Positions 39,889 through 50,060 of a stretch of DNA of 64,000 nt are shown here, piece by piece. This DNA is from Thiogranum sp963752745 (GTDB lineage: Bacteria; Pseudomonadota; Gammaproteobacteria; DSM-19610). The notes under the pieces were generated by a model that was not told the DNA's origin, searched no databases, and saw only the letters and a program-made list of their open reading frames with translations. Location: the NCBI GenBank assembly GCA_963752745.1, contig CAVWAK010000029.1, forward strand, positions 62,001-126,000, read 5' to 3'. Numbering within the stretch: the first letter of the stretch is position 1; each line of letters opens with the position of its first letter. The translations under genes were made by a program, and so were the position numbers.

Positions 39889-40563
39889 ATGACCGTAAAA
39901 CAAGCCACCCCATCCGCCCTGCTGCTCACTGCGCCCGGCTGCCCGCACTGTCCCGGCATGAAACGCGTGCTGGATGAGCTATTAAAAGAGGGCCTGATCG
40001 GTGAACTCGAAACCGTGGATATCGCCCAACAGCCGCAACAAGCCGAAGCACTCGGGGTGCGCTCGGTTCCATGGCTAAAACTCGGTGAATTTGAGCTTGA
40101 AGGCCTGCATTCAGTGGGGGAACTACGCAGCTGGGCTCAGCACGCCGCCACGCCAGAGGGATTGGGTGTATTTTTTACCGAACAACTCAAGTCGGGACGA
40201 CTGCCCAAAGTTATGAGTATGGTCCGGCATCATCCGGAACAACTTGATGCATTGCTACAACTCGTGGCCGACACAGGGACTGAACTAACCGTACGTATAG
40301 GAATCAGCGCTGTGGTCGAAGACCTGGCCGGCAGCGATACGCTGCTGGAATACCTGCCGGTACTGGAAACACTGGGCACACACCCTGATCCACGCGTGCG
40401 CGCCGATGCCTGTCATTTCCTCACCACCACCAACAGCGAAAAGGCGATTTCTCCACTGGAGAAACTGACCACGGACAGCGACCCCTCAGTCCGTGACGTG
40501 GCAATTGATAGTCTGGAAGAACTAAAGCAAGAACTACAGCGTCAAACGTCCGGGTTTCCATAA
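39889..40563 (+). CDS. Thioredoxin-fold protein with HEAT-like C-terminus
   Basis: 224 residues. The first 85 form a thioredoxin-like domain with the CPHC redox motif (APGCPHCPGM) and the cis-Pro in RSVPWLKLGEFEL. From about residue 130, two to three alpha repeats read like HEAT/PBS lyase repeats (HPDPRVRADACHFLTTTNSEK, SDPSVRDVAIDSLEEL). The CPHC sequence is DsbA-like, but no signal peptide is present, so it is cytoplasmic. It diverges from msrA with a 40-base gap. Role unknown; reductase or chaperone-like use is possible. Confidence 0.78.
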   Translation: MTVKQATPSALLLTAPGCPHCPGMKRVLDELLKEGLIGELETVDIAQQPQQAEALGVRSVPWLKLGEFELEGLHSVGELRSWAQHAATPEGLGVFFTEQLKSGRLPKVMSMVRHHPEQLDALLQLVADTGTELTVRIGISAVVEDLAGSDTLLEYLPVLETLGTHPDPRVRADACHFLTTTNSEKAISPLEKLTTDSDPSVRDVAIDSLEELKQELQRQTSGFP

Positions 40564-40566
40564 CCA

Positions 40567-40590
40567 CCAGGCAGTAAAGGCTTTGCCTGG
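40567..40590. terminator. Hairpin between convergent genes
   Basis: CCAGGCA (40567-40573) and TGCCTGG (40584-40590) form a perfect 7-bp stem between the thioredoxin-HEAT gene and nosL. No T-tract follows, so termination is uncertain. Confidence 0.4.
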
Positions 40591-40635
40591 CTCGCGCAAT
40601 AAATCCAAATCAGTTGTACCCCGGATGTTCTGTAA

Positions 40636-41139
40636 CTATTCAGGCGTTTCAATCAGGCTATCGTGCGGAATTCTATCGAATACAAATACCCCGCCGCCAT
40701 GTTTCTGCATGAACAGCTCTGCGCGCTCCCGGTCGGCGAACGGCACCACTTCCGGCACCTGCATGCCACCGACGCGGTCACTGCCGACCACGTAGAATGC
40801 CAGACGGGCCTCAACCCATGTGCCGGGTTCAGGCTGATCCCAGCTGGCACGCCCTGCATCGGTGACATATATCGCTGCAATGTTCTTCGCTTCACCCGGC
40901 AATATGGTAAACGCTATAGTATCGCGCACCGAGGTAAACCATAGCGGCTGTTGCCGATCGGCCAGGAATATCTGTCCTTTGGGACCATTGTGATCCAGAA
41001 CCGTCATCTGGCAGAAATAGCCGACGGCATCCCGGGTAAGTTCGTGTGGCGCCGGAACATCTACTGGCTGGTTGTCACTACATGCCCAGGTCAGGAAAGT
41101 AAAAAGCACAACCAGGGCCTGGCGGGAAAGACACCGCAT
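40636..41139 (-). CDS. nosL: NosL copper-binding lipoprotein
   Basis: 167 residues with a lipoprotein signal (LFTFLTWAC). The Cu(I)-binding region GYFCQMTVLDHNGPKGQI is the family signature with Cys and Met ligands. NosL delivers copper to NosZ via NosDFY in the periplasm. The gene starts directly after the nosY stop, last in the nos cluster. Confidence 0.93.
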   Translation of the reverse strand: MRCLSRQALVVLFTFLTWACSDNQPVDVPAPHELTRDAVGYFCQMTVLDHNGPKGQIFLADRQQPLWFTSVRDTIAFTILPGEAKNIAAIYVTDAGRASWDQPEPGTWVEARLAFYVVGSDRVGGMQVPEVVPFADRERAELFMQKHGGGVFVFDRIPHDSLIETPE

Positions 41140-41967
41140 TTACAGCTCCCGCCGATGGAATACCGCCATGGTCGCAGCCAATGGAAGCACGATCCACGTC
41201 ACCATGAGCCCCAGCAGCAGAGGGACGCCAAACCCGGCTCGGGCAGCGACACCGGCAATACCGGCCGCCTGCCCCACGGCGTCAAAAGCAGTCAGGTTCA
41301 ATAACCGGTAGGTATCGGCCGGGCTGACAAGCATCAATGTAGAAAACAAGGTCTGACCCATCCGCTGTTCATGGTCTGCGAGCAGCAGGCCAAGCAGGGC
41401 AAGGTCGTACAACACCACAAAAATCAACCACAACACGACAGCAGCACCGGCAGCCGTACTACGTTCACGCACCAGCACGCTCACCAGGTAGCCAAGCCCG
41501 ATAAATACTGCACCGAGCAGTAGCGAACTGCCCATCATGGCGACATAGGCCTGCCAGCCCTCGACCCCATTGTCTGTGAATAACACCGTAATTCCCGCGG
41601 CGCCGCCATAGCCAACAGCAATCGCTGTAGACAGAATCATCATATGACCCAAAAACTTGCCCATGACAACTTGCCAGCGCGCCACCGGATAAGTCAGCAG
41701 CAACAACATGGTGCCGCGCTCAAACTCACCGACCAGAGCGTCGAATGACAGCAACAATGCAATCAGCGGCAACAGGTAAACGCTCAGGCTGGTGAGACTG
41801 ACGACACTGACATCCAGCGCTCCCGCGCGAATCGTGCCGGCAGGAGCAGATCCCACCAGCAATAAAGCAAGTGCCGTAGTGCCCAGTAGAATTATGGCAG
41901 CGGCTACCCAGCGGTTACGCAGACCGTCGAGGAATTCATTCACTGCCAGTATCCCTATCGCTTTCAC
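41140..41967 (-). CDS. nosY: NosY, permease of the NosDFY system
   Basis: 275 residues with six hydrophobic segments; starts MKAIGILAVNEFLDGLRNRWV and includes LSFDALVGEFERGTMLLLLTYPV. This is the ABC-2 type permease that works with the NosF ATPase to energise copper-site assembly of N2O reductase. The start overlaps the nosF stop by one base. Confidence 0.93.
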   Translation of the reverse strand: MKAIGILAVNEFLDGLRNRWVAAAIILLGTTALALLLVGSAPAGTIRAGALDVSVVSLTSLSVYLLPLIALLLSFDALVGEFERGTMLLLLTYPVARWQVVMGKFLGHMMILSTAIAVGYGGAAGITVLFTDNGVEGWQAYVAMMGSSLLLGAVFIGLGYLVSVLVRERSTAAGAAVVLWLIFVVLYDLALLGLLLADHEQRMGQTLFSTLMLVSPADTYRLLNLTAFDAVGQAAGIAGVAARAGFGVPLLLGLMVTWIVLPLAATMAVFHRREL

Positions 41968-42900
41968 TATGGCTGCGCCTGTTCCATGTAATGATTGTAG
42001 ATTTCGTCCAGCCGGGGCGGCACCACATCCATGTCTTCAATAACATCACCGAGGCTGGCGATATGCCGGAACAACACCATCTTGGAAGCCCCCAGGCAGG
42101 ACAGGTTGATGCCATGATCATTGACTCTTTGTACTTCACCCATGTGTGCAACCTGTTCGGCCACTTCGGCTGACTGGCCCGCTGTCACCCTGAGCCGGAC
42201 CACTACCGGCAGACCGGCCTGTCGGGACAGTTCGGCCAGTGTTCCGCAAGCCACAATGGAACCGCATTTCATGATTGCGATTCTATCGGCGCGTGCCTCG
42301 ACTTCGTTCAGCGAATGGGACGAGGTCAGCGAGGTGGTGCCCGACAGACTGAGTGTGTCGATCAAATCGTAGAACTGTCTGCGTAGCGAAGGATCCAGGC
42401 CGCTGGTCGGTTCATCAAGAAACAGCAACCGTGGCTTGCCCAGCATGGCCTGGGCAAGACCAAGCCGCTGGCGCATACCCTTCGAATACGTGCTTACCCG
42501 CCGGTCGGCTGCCTGCTCCAGGCCAACTTGCGCCATAATGGAATGGCATTCTGCCTGGTCAACACCCTTAAGCCTGGCATAGAACGCCAGCACTTCCCTG
42601 CCTTTCATTGCACTGTGAAAAGCCACGCTTTCCGGTAGATAACCTATTTCACGGCGCTGCGAAGCGGCGACCGATAAAGGGTTGTTGCCGAGCACGCGCA
42701 CCTGTCCCGCACCGGGGTGCGTAAGACCAAGCATCAGCTTCATCAGGGTCGTCTTGCCGGCACCGTTATGACCGATAAGCACCATGTGCTCGCCGCTACG
42801 GACAGCAAGGTCGACATCATTGCACCACGGTCTTGTCACCGTAACGCTTGACTACACCAGTGACCTCAATGGCCTTGTCCACTGCTACCTCGTCAGCCAT
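41967..42900 (-). CDS. nosF: NosF ABC ATPase, one frame break
   Basis: The family start is ATG 42900 (MADEVAVDKAIEVTGVVKRY), but this frame stops after KTVVQ. The next frame continues DVDLAVRSGEHMVLIGHNGAGKTTLMKLM to the end. One extra base near 42819-42823 explains the break. Motifs: Walker A GHNGAGKTT, signature YSKGMRQRLGLA, Walker B LLFLDEPTSGLD. Drives NosDFY. The start overlaps the nosD end by 16 bases. Confidence 0.88.
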
Positions 42901-44185
42901 CGGAAAGTCACCTGCTGTGGTGGCTCACTCATTAACGGAGCACTGTCCATCACCCCGCCCGGGTGCAGCGAAGGAAACTCGGACTGCGCCCATCTGAGCA
43001 TCTGCACAGCCGGGCTGTTAAGCAGCAGTTTCGCCATCGGGTGACGCCAGACAATCTGGTCAACAAGGTCATTCGGACGATAAGGCTGGTCTGCAATACC
43101 GTCGTTATCGAGATCAAATGCCGGGTTATCGCTCCAGTAGTTACCGCGCCCGTCCACAGACCACTCGATATACCGGGTGCCAACATATTTCACCTGCGTG
43201 CGATTATTCACAAACGCATTACCGTAGATCTGGTTACGCTCGGACCCGGCAGTAAAGTGAATGCCGATCTGGCAGTCGGAGAATTTGTTAGCGTTAATGC
43301 GATTGATATTGGCGTTATAGATAAAAACGCATTTCTCCGCTCCGCCCGTGATCCTGTTACCGCTAAATTCCGAGTTATTGGCATAGTTCAGAAACAGACC
43401 GCGATCACGGTCACTATTGGACACATTATTAACAACCTTAAGTCGGTCCGAGTACATCAGCGCATAACCAACATGATTACCGGTCGACAGGTTGTTACTG
43501 ACCTCACTGTCATTGGTATACATGTAATGAATGGCAAAGCGCACATCCTGCAGGCGGTTGCCACGAAAAACATTGTTGCGGCTGGTGGTCACAAAGATAC
43601 CATCACGACCGTAACGGATATCATTGTCCTCGACCACTGAACCGGGAGTATTCCAGAGCTGAATACCGTTGCCACGATCATTCACATGCGGATCAGTACT
43701 TCCAACAATTATATTGCGCCGCACGACGGCATTATCCGGGCCCTTGAGATACACGCCGATCAGGTTATTTTGTAACCGATTACCATCGATCAGGGCACGA
43801 TCCGCATCGACTGTAACAAAAATCCCGCTGTCTTCGGTCGCCAGACTGGTGCCTGAATTTTGCACTGTCACACCGCGCACGACGACATCCGGTGCCGCCA
43901 CGGTAATCACCCGGCCCACACCCTCGCCATCAATAATACTTGAAGCCCTGCCCAGCAACTCCAGTGGTCGGTCGATAACAATTGCCCCGACATACACGCC
44001 ATCCTGAAGCAACAGGCGGTCGCCGGGCTCGGCCTGGTCGATGGCACTGTTGCAGCGATCCTGCACCCGGCATCACCGTCCGGTCTTCTGCCGAGAACCG
44101 GCGGAGACAGGCAGGCAAACAGTAACAGCAAAAACCCGCCGGTCAGATTGACCGACGGGTTCCGGTACTTCAGATGACAGAGCAA
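42885..44185 (-). CDS. nosD: NosD periplasmic copper-assembly protein, N-terminal frame breaks
   Basis: The main frame (from 44066) encodes a right-handed beta-helix with repeated N-x-I/V phrases such as VYLKGPDNAVVRRNIIVGST and GIQLWNTPGSVVEDNDIRYG. The missing N-terminus is found in two other frames: a signal peptide from TTG 44185 (LTGGFLLLLFACLSPPVLG), then AEDRTVMPGAGSL, then NSAIDQAEPGDRLLL. Removing one base near 44091 and one near 44052 restores a normal NosD start. Exported to the periplasm, it hands copper from NosL to NosZ. Confidence 0.87.
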
Positions 44186-44197
44186 AACGCTAATAGC

Positions 44198-46117
44198 CTA
44201 TGCCGGTTCCACCAGCATGCGGCCACGCATTTCCATATGCAGCGCATGACAGAACCACTGGCAGTAGAACCAGTGCACGCCCGGGCGATCCGCCTTGAAG
44301 GTCACCGATGAGGTGGCCTGCGGCCCGATCTCCATGGCGATGCCGTAGTTGGCCAGCGTGAAGCCGTGTGTCAGGTCGTCGATCTGGTCATTGTTACTGA
44401 CGTAGACCGTGACCTCGTCACCCTGCTTCACGGTGAACTTCTCCATACTGAAGCTGGGCGCTATCGACCACATGTAGACACGCACCTTGTTACCGTCCCG
44501 GATCACCTTGGAGTCCGTATACAGCGTCACGCCGTCCTTCTTCGCCTGGGCGGTTGCGTCGGCCCACATCGGGTCATCCTTTTTCCACACCGATCGCGGG
44601 TTGACGATATCGGTACGCACAATGATGCAGTCGTGCGGTTCGGCAAAGGTCGGGCCATCGTGCACGATCTTCATCTTGTCACCGGTAATATCGATCAGCT
44701 GCTCGTTCTCCGGCTTCAGCGGACCAACATTGATGAAACGGTCCTTGGAGAACTTGTTGAGCGACACCAGCCATTTGCCGTCGGCTTCCTTGGTCTCGCC
44801 CATGGAGGTGTGATTGTGCCCGGGCTGATATTGCACATCGATTTTTTCGAGGATCGGGTCGACCTCCTTGCCAGCTGTACGCGTCAACCGCCTTCTGGAT
44901 ATTCCATTTCACAGCCTGGCTGTCGAGGAACAGCGTGGTAAAGGCGTTGCCCTTGCCATCAAAGGCGGTGTGCAACGGCCCGAGGCCCAGCTCCGGCTCG
45001 GCGGCCACCACATCACGCGGCTTGATCTTGTCATTAAAGAGATCAGGCAGACGGCGCACGTCCAGAACGCTGACGGTCGGCGACAGCTTGCCGTTGATGA
45101 CGACATACTTGACCATCAGGCGCGGTGTTACAGCCGTGCGGACTGTTGGAAATCGGAATGTAGCGGGTATATTTAGATCCCTTGCGGCCGTCGATCACCG
45201 GTACACCGTTGATCTTCTTGAAGTCACCATTCTTCACCGCGGCCTCGATACGCTTGATATCGAACACCACCACCCAGTCCTGCTCGCTGGCGGTCATCTC
45301 CGCAAGCGTCACACCTTCCTCGCTGTTGTAACAGGTCGAGAACGCGTACAGGCCCTGGTAGTCGGCATCACAGTTATCCAGATTGCCGTCAACCATGACC
45401 TGCCAGGCCACCTTCATTGCGTCGCCATCGACTGCGCGTGAATATCGCGTGATATTTTTCCGGCTCATCCAGAATACTGCCGTCGTTCGGCACCGGCACC
45501 CGGTGTTCACCATTGGCAAAAACATAACCGGTACGCGGATACTTCTGGGGACGCAGACCATGAATATCCGAGGCATTCGGGATTTCAATAATCTTGTCGC
45601 ATTTCATGACATCGCAGCGTACACGAGCGACACGCGTATTGGCCTTGTCGTTCATGAACAGGTAACGACCGTCATAGGTGCCATCGGTGAACGACATATG
45701 CGGATGGTGCAGATCACCGTTCGTCCAGACGCCGCCCCGGCTTTCCAGGAACTTCTTCGTCTCCGGCAACAGCCCGTCGGTAAGGATCTTGCGGCTTTCG
45801 TTGGTATCGCCCCAGCCGGTGGCGCTGCAGCGGTTGAACACCGGCACACGCATCAGTTCGCGCATGGAGGGCACACCCATGATACGCAGCTCGCCGGCCT
45901 GGCCACTACTCCAGAAGCCGTAGTAGTCGTCCAGGTCGCCGGGGCCCACATCAGCCTTGCCGCTGCCAGCAGCCTCTGCTGTGTCAGGATACAACATGGA
46001 GCCGCCAACCAACCCGGCTGCGCCACCTGCTCCGGCCAGTGCTGCCAGCTTGGCAGAACCACCCAGAAGCTCCCTGCGGGTAATACCCACCTTTTCGTTC
46101 TCATCTTTTGACATCAT
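44198..46117 (-). CDS. nosZ: Nitrous-oxide reductase NosZ, three frame breaks
   Basis: The protein starts MSKDENEKVGITRRELLGGSA, a Tat-type signal, so clade I. Family sequence continues through all three frames: DLHHPHMSFTDGTYDGRYLF (CuZ His), YHAIFT, VDGNLDNCDADYQG, YIPISNSPHGCNTAPDG, KYVVINGKLSPTVSVLDV, GLGPLHTAFDGKGNAFTTLF, IDVQYQPGHNHTSMGE, FAEPHDCIIVRTDIV and the CuA loop FYCQWFCHALHMEMRGRM. Breaks lie near 45436, 45113 and 44877; each is one extra base. All copper ligands I can check are kept. Reduces N2O to N2 in the periplasm. Flanked by nosR upstream and nosDFYL downstream in the standard order. Confidence 0.9.
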
Positions 46118-46177
46118 TTCTCTCCTCTTGATAGTTCTGCTGTCGTTAAATATTTACCCTTGTCGGGCGCAACAACG

Positions 46178-48487
46178 CTAACCCGGACTTTTGGAAACCT
46201 GGTCAGAAGCTGTATCAGTTACTGCATTTGTCTTTACTTTGCTTTTTATCTCTTCTACTTTCAGGGCGACTCCCGACTTGTCACCCTTTGAAATACTCGT
46301 TTGCCGTTCCCGCTTCAAGCGTTTCTGAATCAGTACCGGACAGACATGATTATCAGAATAGACCACCTGACAATGCAGACAATACAGGCATTCGTTGGCA
46401 TCGATATCCCCTTCCGGGTGGATGGCCTGAACCATGCATTCGTTGCCACAGCGCTGGCAAGGTGCGCCGCATTCCTTGTAGCGCTTGAGCCATTCAAACA
46501 TCCGCAGCTTGCCAGGAATTGCCAGTGCCGCACCAAGCGGACACAGGTAACGACAATAGAAACGTTCGACAAACAGGCCGGGCACCAGCACTGCGATGGC
46601 AAATACAACAAATGGCCAGTCACGGACAAATTTCAGGATAATCGCAGTCTTGAAGGGCTCAACTTCAGCCAGACGCTCGGCCACACCAAGGGAGTGCAGG
46701 GAAAACCCGAACAACACCAGGAAGATCAGATATTTCAGCGCCCAAAGGCGCTCATGAAGCCCCCAGGGCAGAATAAGCTGGGGAATTTTTACCACCTTCG
46801 CAAAACGGTTTAACAGTTCCTGCAGCGCGCCAAAGGGACACAACCATCCGCAATACGGCCCTCGACCCCAGAATAGCAGTGCTGCCGCCACTGCTCCCCA
46901 TTGAATAAAGATCAGCGGTTCCATAAGAAAGTAGCTCCAGTCAAAACCACTGACCAGGGCATTGAAGACCGCAAGGATATTGACCACCGACAGCTGTGCA
47001 TTTGCGTACCAGCCGATACCGAAAAGTGTAAACATCAGGAAGCCAATGCGTACCACGTCTGTCAACCGGGGACGCTTCACCAGCCAGTCCTGAAAGAAAA
47101 ATATCAACGTCAACACACCAAGAGACGCCAGCAAAATCACGATCTCCGGAAGTTTGGCTACCCACATTTTATTCCACAAAGGTGCATCCGGCGCTTCAGC
47201 ATCGAACCAGGACAACAATCCCTGCGCAGGAGGGGGCTCTGGTGCGATAAAAGACAGGTATTTTTCCGGCGGGTTGTACGCCAGATCAAACGTCAGAAAC
47301 GCCTTTTTCGTCGCGCCCGTGGCACGCCCCACCAGCAGCTCCAGTTTCCAGGGTGCGGCGGGATCAAACCCCTGCCCTGGCGGCACCAGGAAAAGATCCA
47401 CGTCCTTGAGGTCCGGTGCACCATCAGCTGCAATATGACGCAGGCGCTTGTGCTGAAAATCATGGAAGCGAATCGAGGTATCACCCTGAACTATCTGGAA
47501 CCGATCGAAAATACCGCCACGCACATAGCCCGACCCCTTGAAAGAATAGCGGCCGTCACCGGCAAGCAGGATTGCTTGTTGATCCGGTTCCAGGCGCTGA
47601 ATCAGATTCCTGTATTCTGCATCTCCCAGCAAACTGCGTCCGATAGCAGGAATGGAAACCACCGCGGCATACAGTTCAATAAACGACTCATCGGGTTCAC
47701 CCTGTTCAGGTCGGTTCGCTGCCAGCGAATCACCCGAGCTTTCAAATGCTGCGTTGACCTGTTCGAGGGTCAACGCAAGCTGTTGTACCGAGCCATCGGC
47801 AAACAGTGTTTGCCAGTCCTGGACCTCATCAACCTCGGCATTGATCACCGCCCGCGGGCCACTTTGTATACGTTCCGGTGCCAGGCCGCCCAGATGATAG
47901 CTACGTGCCACCTTGATAGCGCTGCGCAAAATGGTGTCGTCCATCACCATGACGGTAACGGTGGCACCGGTCACCACGTCAACCTTGTGGTCGCCAATTT
48001 CATTGCGTACCAGCGCACCAATATCCAGGCCAATATAGTCATCGAGTACAGCGACGATGCGTTTTTCCGGGATGCCGATAAGAATGATCGGTTCGTGGTG
48101 CTCAACCAGCAACACCTTGCGGATCACGCCTTTGAGATCAATGGATACCAACTGGTGAATAGGCTTTCCGGAATACCCGGTAGTGTTAATGTAGTCGCTG
48201 GTAAGGAACACGAAACCAAGCTGTTCAGTGCCGCTGAACGCCGGCGCCACCGGTGGATCACCTTCCGGACCGGCAATGCTGTCGGCCCCTGGAAATACAA
48301 CCTGCGGGTCGATATCCGTCAAAAAGCGTGGCAACTCGGTAGCCATTACCAGGCTGCTTGCCAGCGACTGGAACAGCAACATGCTCGCAAACAGTAGAAA
48401 AGTCGCGGCAGGACTACGCCTTTGCGTAGCCGCTACAAGACGTAGAAAGCGCAGCGCCTTGGCACTTCCATGCTCCAAACTATTCAC
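46178..48487 (-). CDS. nosR: NosR, electron donor and regulator for N2O reduction
   Basis: 769 residues from GTG 48487. A periplasmic FMN-binding domain carries the flavinylation-type motif VVTGATVTVMV; then six or so membrane helices with CGWLCPFGALQEL and CRYLCPLGAALAI, and a cytoplasmic 2x[4Fe-4S] domain (CGAPCQRCGNEC and CLYCLHCQVVYSDNHVCPV). NosR passes electrons from the quinol pool towards NosZ and is needed for nos expression. The frame is intact over 2.3 kb, although nosZ, nosD and nosF beside it are not. An FNR-type box lies 69 bases upstream. Confidence 0.95.
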   Translation of the reverse strand: MNSLEHGSAKALRFLRLVAATQRRSPAATFLLFASMLLFQSLASSLVMATELPRFLTDIDPQVVFPGADSIAGPEGDPPVAPAFSGTEQLGFVFLTSDYINTTGYSGKPIHQLVSIDLKGVIRKVLLVEHHEPIILIGIPEKRIVAVLDDYIGLDIGALVRNEIGDHKVDVVTGATVTVMVMDDTILRSAIKVARSYHLGGLAPERIQSGPRAVINAEVDEVQDWQTLFADGSVQQLALTLEQVNAAFESSGDSLAANRPEQGEPDESFIELYAAVVSIPAIGRSLLGDAEYRNLIQRLEPDQQAILLAGDGRYSFKGSGYVRGGIFDRFQIVQGDTSIRFHDFQHKRLRHIAADGAPDLKDVDLFLVPPGQGFDPAAPWKLELLVGRATGATKKAFLTFDLAYNPPEKYLSFIAPEPPPAQGLLSWFDAEAPDAPLWNKMWVAKLPEIVILLASLGVLTLIFFFQDWLVKRPRLTDVVRIGFLMFTLFGIGWYANAQLSVVNILAVFNALVSGFDWSYFLMEPLIFIQWGAVAAALLFWGRGPYCGWLCPFGALQELLNRFAKVVKIPQLILPWGLHERLWALKYLIFLVLFGFSLHSLGVAERLAEVEPFKTAIILKFVRDWPFVVFAIAVLVPGLFVERFYCRYLCPLGAALAIPGKLRMFEWLKRYKECGAPCQRCGNECMVQAIHPEGDIDANECLYCLHCQVVYSDNHVCPVLIQKRLKRERQTSISKGDKSGVALKVEEIKSKVKTNAVTDTASDQVSKSPG

Positions 48488-48555
48488 CTGATCTTTTTTG
48501 AGAGTATTATCCCGGGGTAGTGAGCGAGTATAGCCAATCCCCGGGAGAGTTCGAC

Positions 48556-48569
48556 TTGACTTGTATCAA
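48556..48569. promoter_or_regulatory. FNR/DNR-type box between nosR and ferritin-like gene
   Basis: TTGACTTGTATCAA matches the FNR/DNR consensus TTGAT-N4-ATCAA with one change (C for T). It lies 69 bases from the nosR start and 57 from the divergent gene, so it could serve either under low oxygen or NO. Confidence 0.7.
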
Positions 48570-48625
48570 GACACCCGGGAAACCTTGTCAGGACCGTTTA
48601 ACGTAATGTATGCGAAACTGTTGAC

Positions 48626-49564
48626 ATGCTGAATATCGATGTTCAAACGACCGGCGACCTGATGTCTATTGCGCTGTATGCGGAACACGAGGCCGTCCGG
48701 CGTTACATACGTCTGGCCGAGGCCATGCACAGCTACGGCAACCAGGAAGCCGCATCACTGTTCGAACGGATGGTCGAAGAAGAACGACAGCATGAGCACC
48801 TGATAGAGGAATGGGCAAACCTCGAAGGTATCCAGCTGCGCACTGATATCGGACCGATCAGGTGGGAAGATCCAGGAGTGCCGACCGATTATGACGGTGA
48901 GGCCATCGACCCGGCACACAGCACCCCCTACCGGGCGCTGGCCTTTGCAGTGCACAACGAGGAACGCGCCTTCCGCTTTTATGTTCACGTGGCCGCCACG
49001 GCGGATGATGAAACCGTGCGCGAGTATGCCGAAACGCTGGCGCAGGAGGAACTCGGCCATGCCGCCCTGCTACGCTCAATGCGCCGGCGTGCCTGGCGAG
49101 CCGAGCGGGAAGCTGGCCACGACGAGCCGGACATCGAACCCTCTATCATTCACACGCTGGCTGACCTGCTAGCGGTCGCGGCCAGCGCAGAGCGCTGTCT
49201 TGAAGCCAATCTGACCGCCATCGCTGACAGCCGCCCGGAACTGAAAAAAGTCAGCGCCTTCACCCACGACATACTGGTGGACACTGAAATCCGGCTGAAT
49301 GCCGCGGGCAAACCGGGCAAGAATGTTGCCAGGGCCATTGAATCAATAGAGAACTACAAAAGAAAAACCACCTTAATGAGCAACGACCCGGACGCTTTGC
49401 AGCAACGCCTGCGCTCAGACAGTGATCGCTGCTTTGCGTTCTACGACACCGTGGTGACACACACCAAAGATGAAGCAGTCATGCTGGCAGCACAAAAACT
49501 GTCTGAGTCGATGCTGGAGCGCATCGGTATGCTGCAGCAAAGCCCCGTCCAGACCAAAGGCTGA
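48626..49564 (+). CDS. Ferritin-like (rubrerythrin-type) protein
   Basis: 312 residues. Two E-x6-Y / E-x2-H helices are seen in the first half: EHEAVRRYIRLAEAM, EEERQHEHLIEE, then NEERAFRFYVHVA, AQEELGHAALLR, forming a diiron four-helix bundle. The second half (about 170-300) is a further helical domain of unclear type, with SAERCLEANLTAIADS and SDRCFAFYDTVVTHTKDEA. No signal peptide. Such proteins handle peroxide or iron under low-oxygen conditions. It is divergent from nosR, sharing the FNR-type box. Exact activity unknown. Confidence 0.8.
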   Translation: MLNIDVQTTGDLMSIALYAEHEAVRRYIRLAEAMHSYGNQEAASLFERMVEEERQHEHLIEEWANLEGIQLRTDIGPIRWEDPGVPTDYDGEAIDPAHSTPYRALAFAVHNEERAFRFYVHVAATADDETVREYAETLAQEELGHAALLRSMRRRAWRAEREAGHDEPDIEPSIIHTLADLLAVAASAERCLEANLTAIADSRPELKKVSAFTHDILVDTEIRLNAAGKPGKNVARAIESIENYKRKTTLMSNDPDALQQRLRSDSDRCFAFYDTVVTHTKDEAVMLAAQKLSESMLERIGMLQQSPVQTKG

Positions 49565-49596
49565 CCGGGCGCACACCAGTCCCTGTTGGTGGCTTG

Positions 49597-49610
49597 TTGA
49601 CCTGGATCAA
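49597..49610. promoter_or_regulatory. Second FNR/DNR-type box
   Basis: TTGACCTGGATCAA, again one change from TTGAT-N4-ATCAA, is centred about 76 bases before the ATG at 49680. It suggests the small membrane protein gene is also in the anaerobic regulon. Confidence 0.65.
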
Positions 49611-49679
49611 GGGTATACCCCTTTAAAAATGATTAAACTGGCCGATCTAGAATAGACAGCCATTGAATCCACGAGCCTG

Positions 49680-50051
49680 ATGACAAATACACTCACGTAC
49701 GCATTTACAGCCCTGTTCGCACTGATGGGGCTCGGGTTTGCGATATTCCTGCTCAAGGCCATCAGCAAAAATCTCGCCAGTGGCCGGGCCTACCGCCGCT
49801 CACTTGAAGAGCAGGCCCAGGCTGAACCCCTGGGCGATATGATCAAGGCGATGGGACTATCGTCTTCTGACTACCTGCATGGCGAGTCGATACTCAATAT
49901 CCGCCAGCAACTTCATCAGTGCAGGACTTGCCCTGCAACGGACGAATGCGAGGACTGGATGGAACATCCAGCTGAGGAAGCTCCGCCTGATTTCTGCCCA
50001 AACGCCGAGCATTTACGCAACACCCGTGACACCCTCAATGATGCCGACTGA
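49680..50051 (+). CDS. DUF6455-type small membrane protein
   Basis: 123 residues with one N-terminal helix (LTYAFTALFALMGLGFAIFLL), a charged linker, and a C-terminal domain with CRTCPATDECEDWM and PPDFCPNAEHL. Four cysteines in this spacing are typical of DUF6455 proteins and may bind a metal or Fe-S cluster. An FNR-type box lies upstream. Function unknown; link with denitrification inferred from position and promoter. Confidence 0.72.
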   Translation: MTNTLTYAFTALFALMGLGFAIFLLKAISKNLASGRAYRRSLEEQAQAEPLGDMIKAMGLSSSDYLHGESILNIRQQLHQCRTCPATDECEDWMEHPAEEAPPDFCPNAEHLRNTRDTLNDAD

Positions 50052-50060
50052 TCCCCTGAT

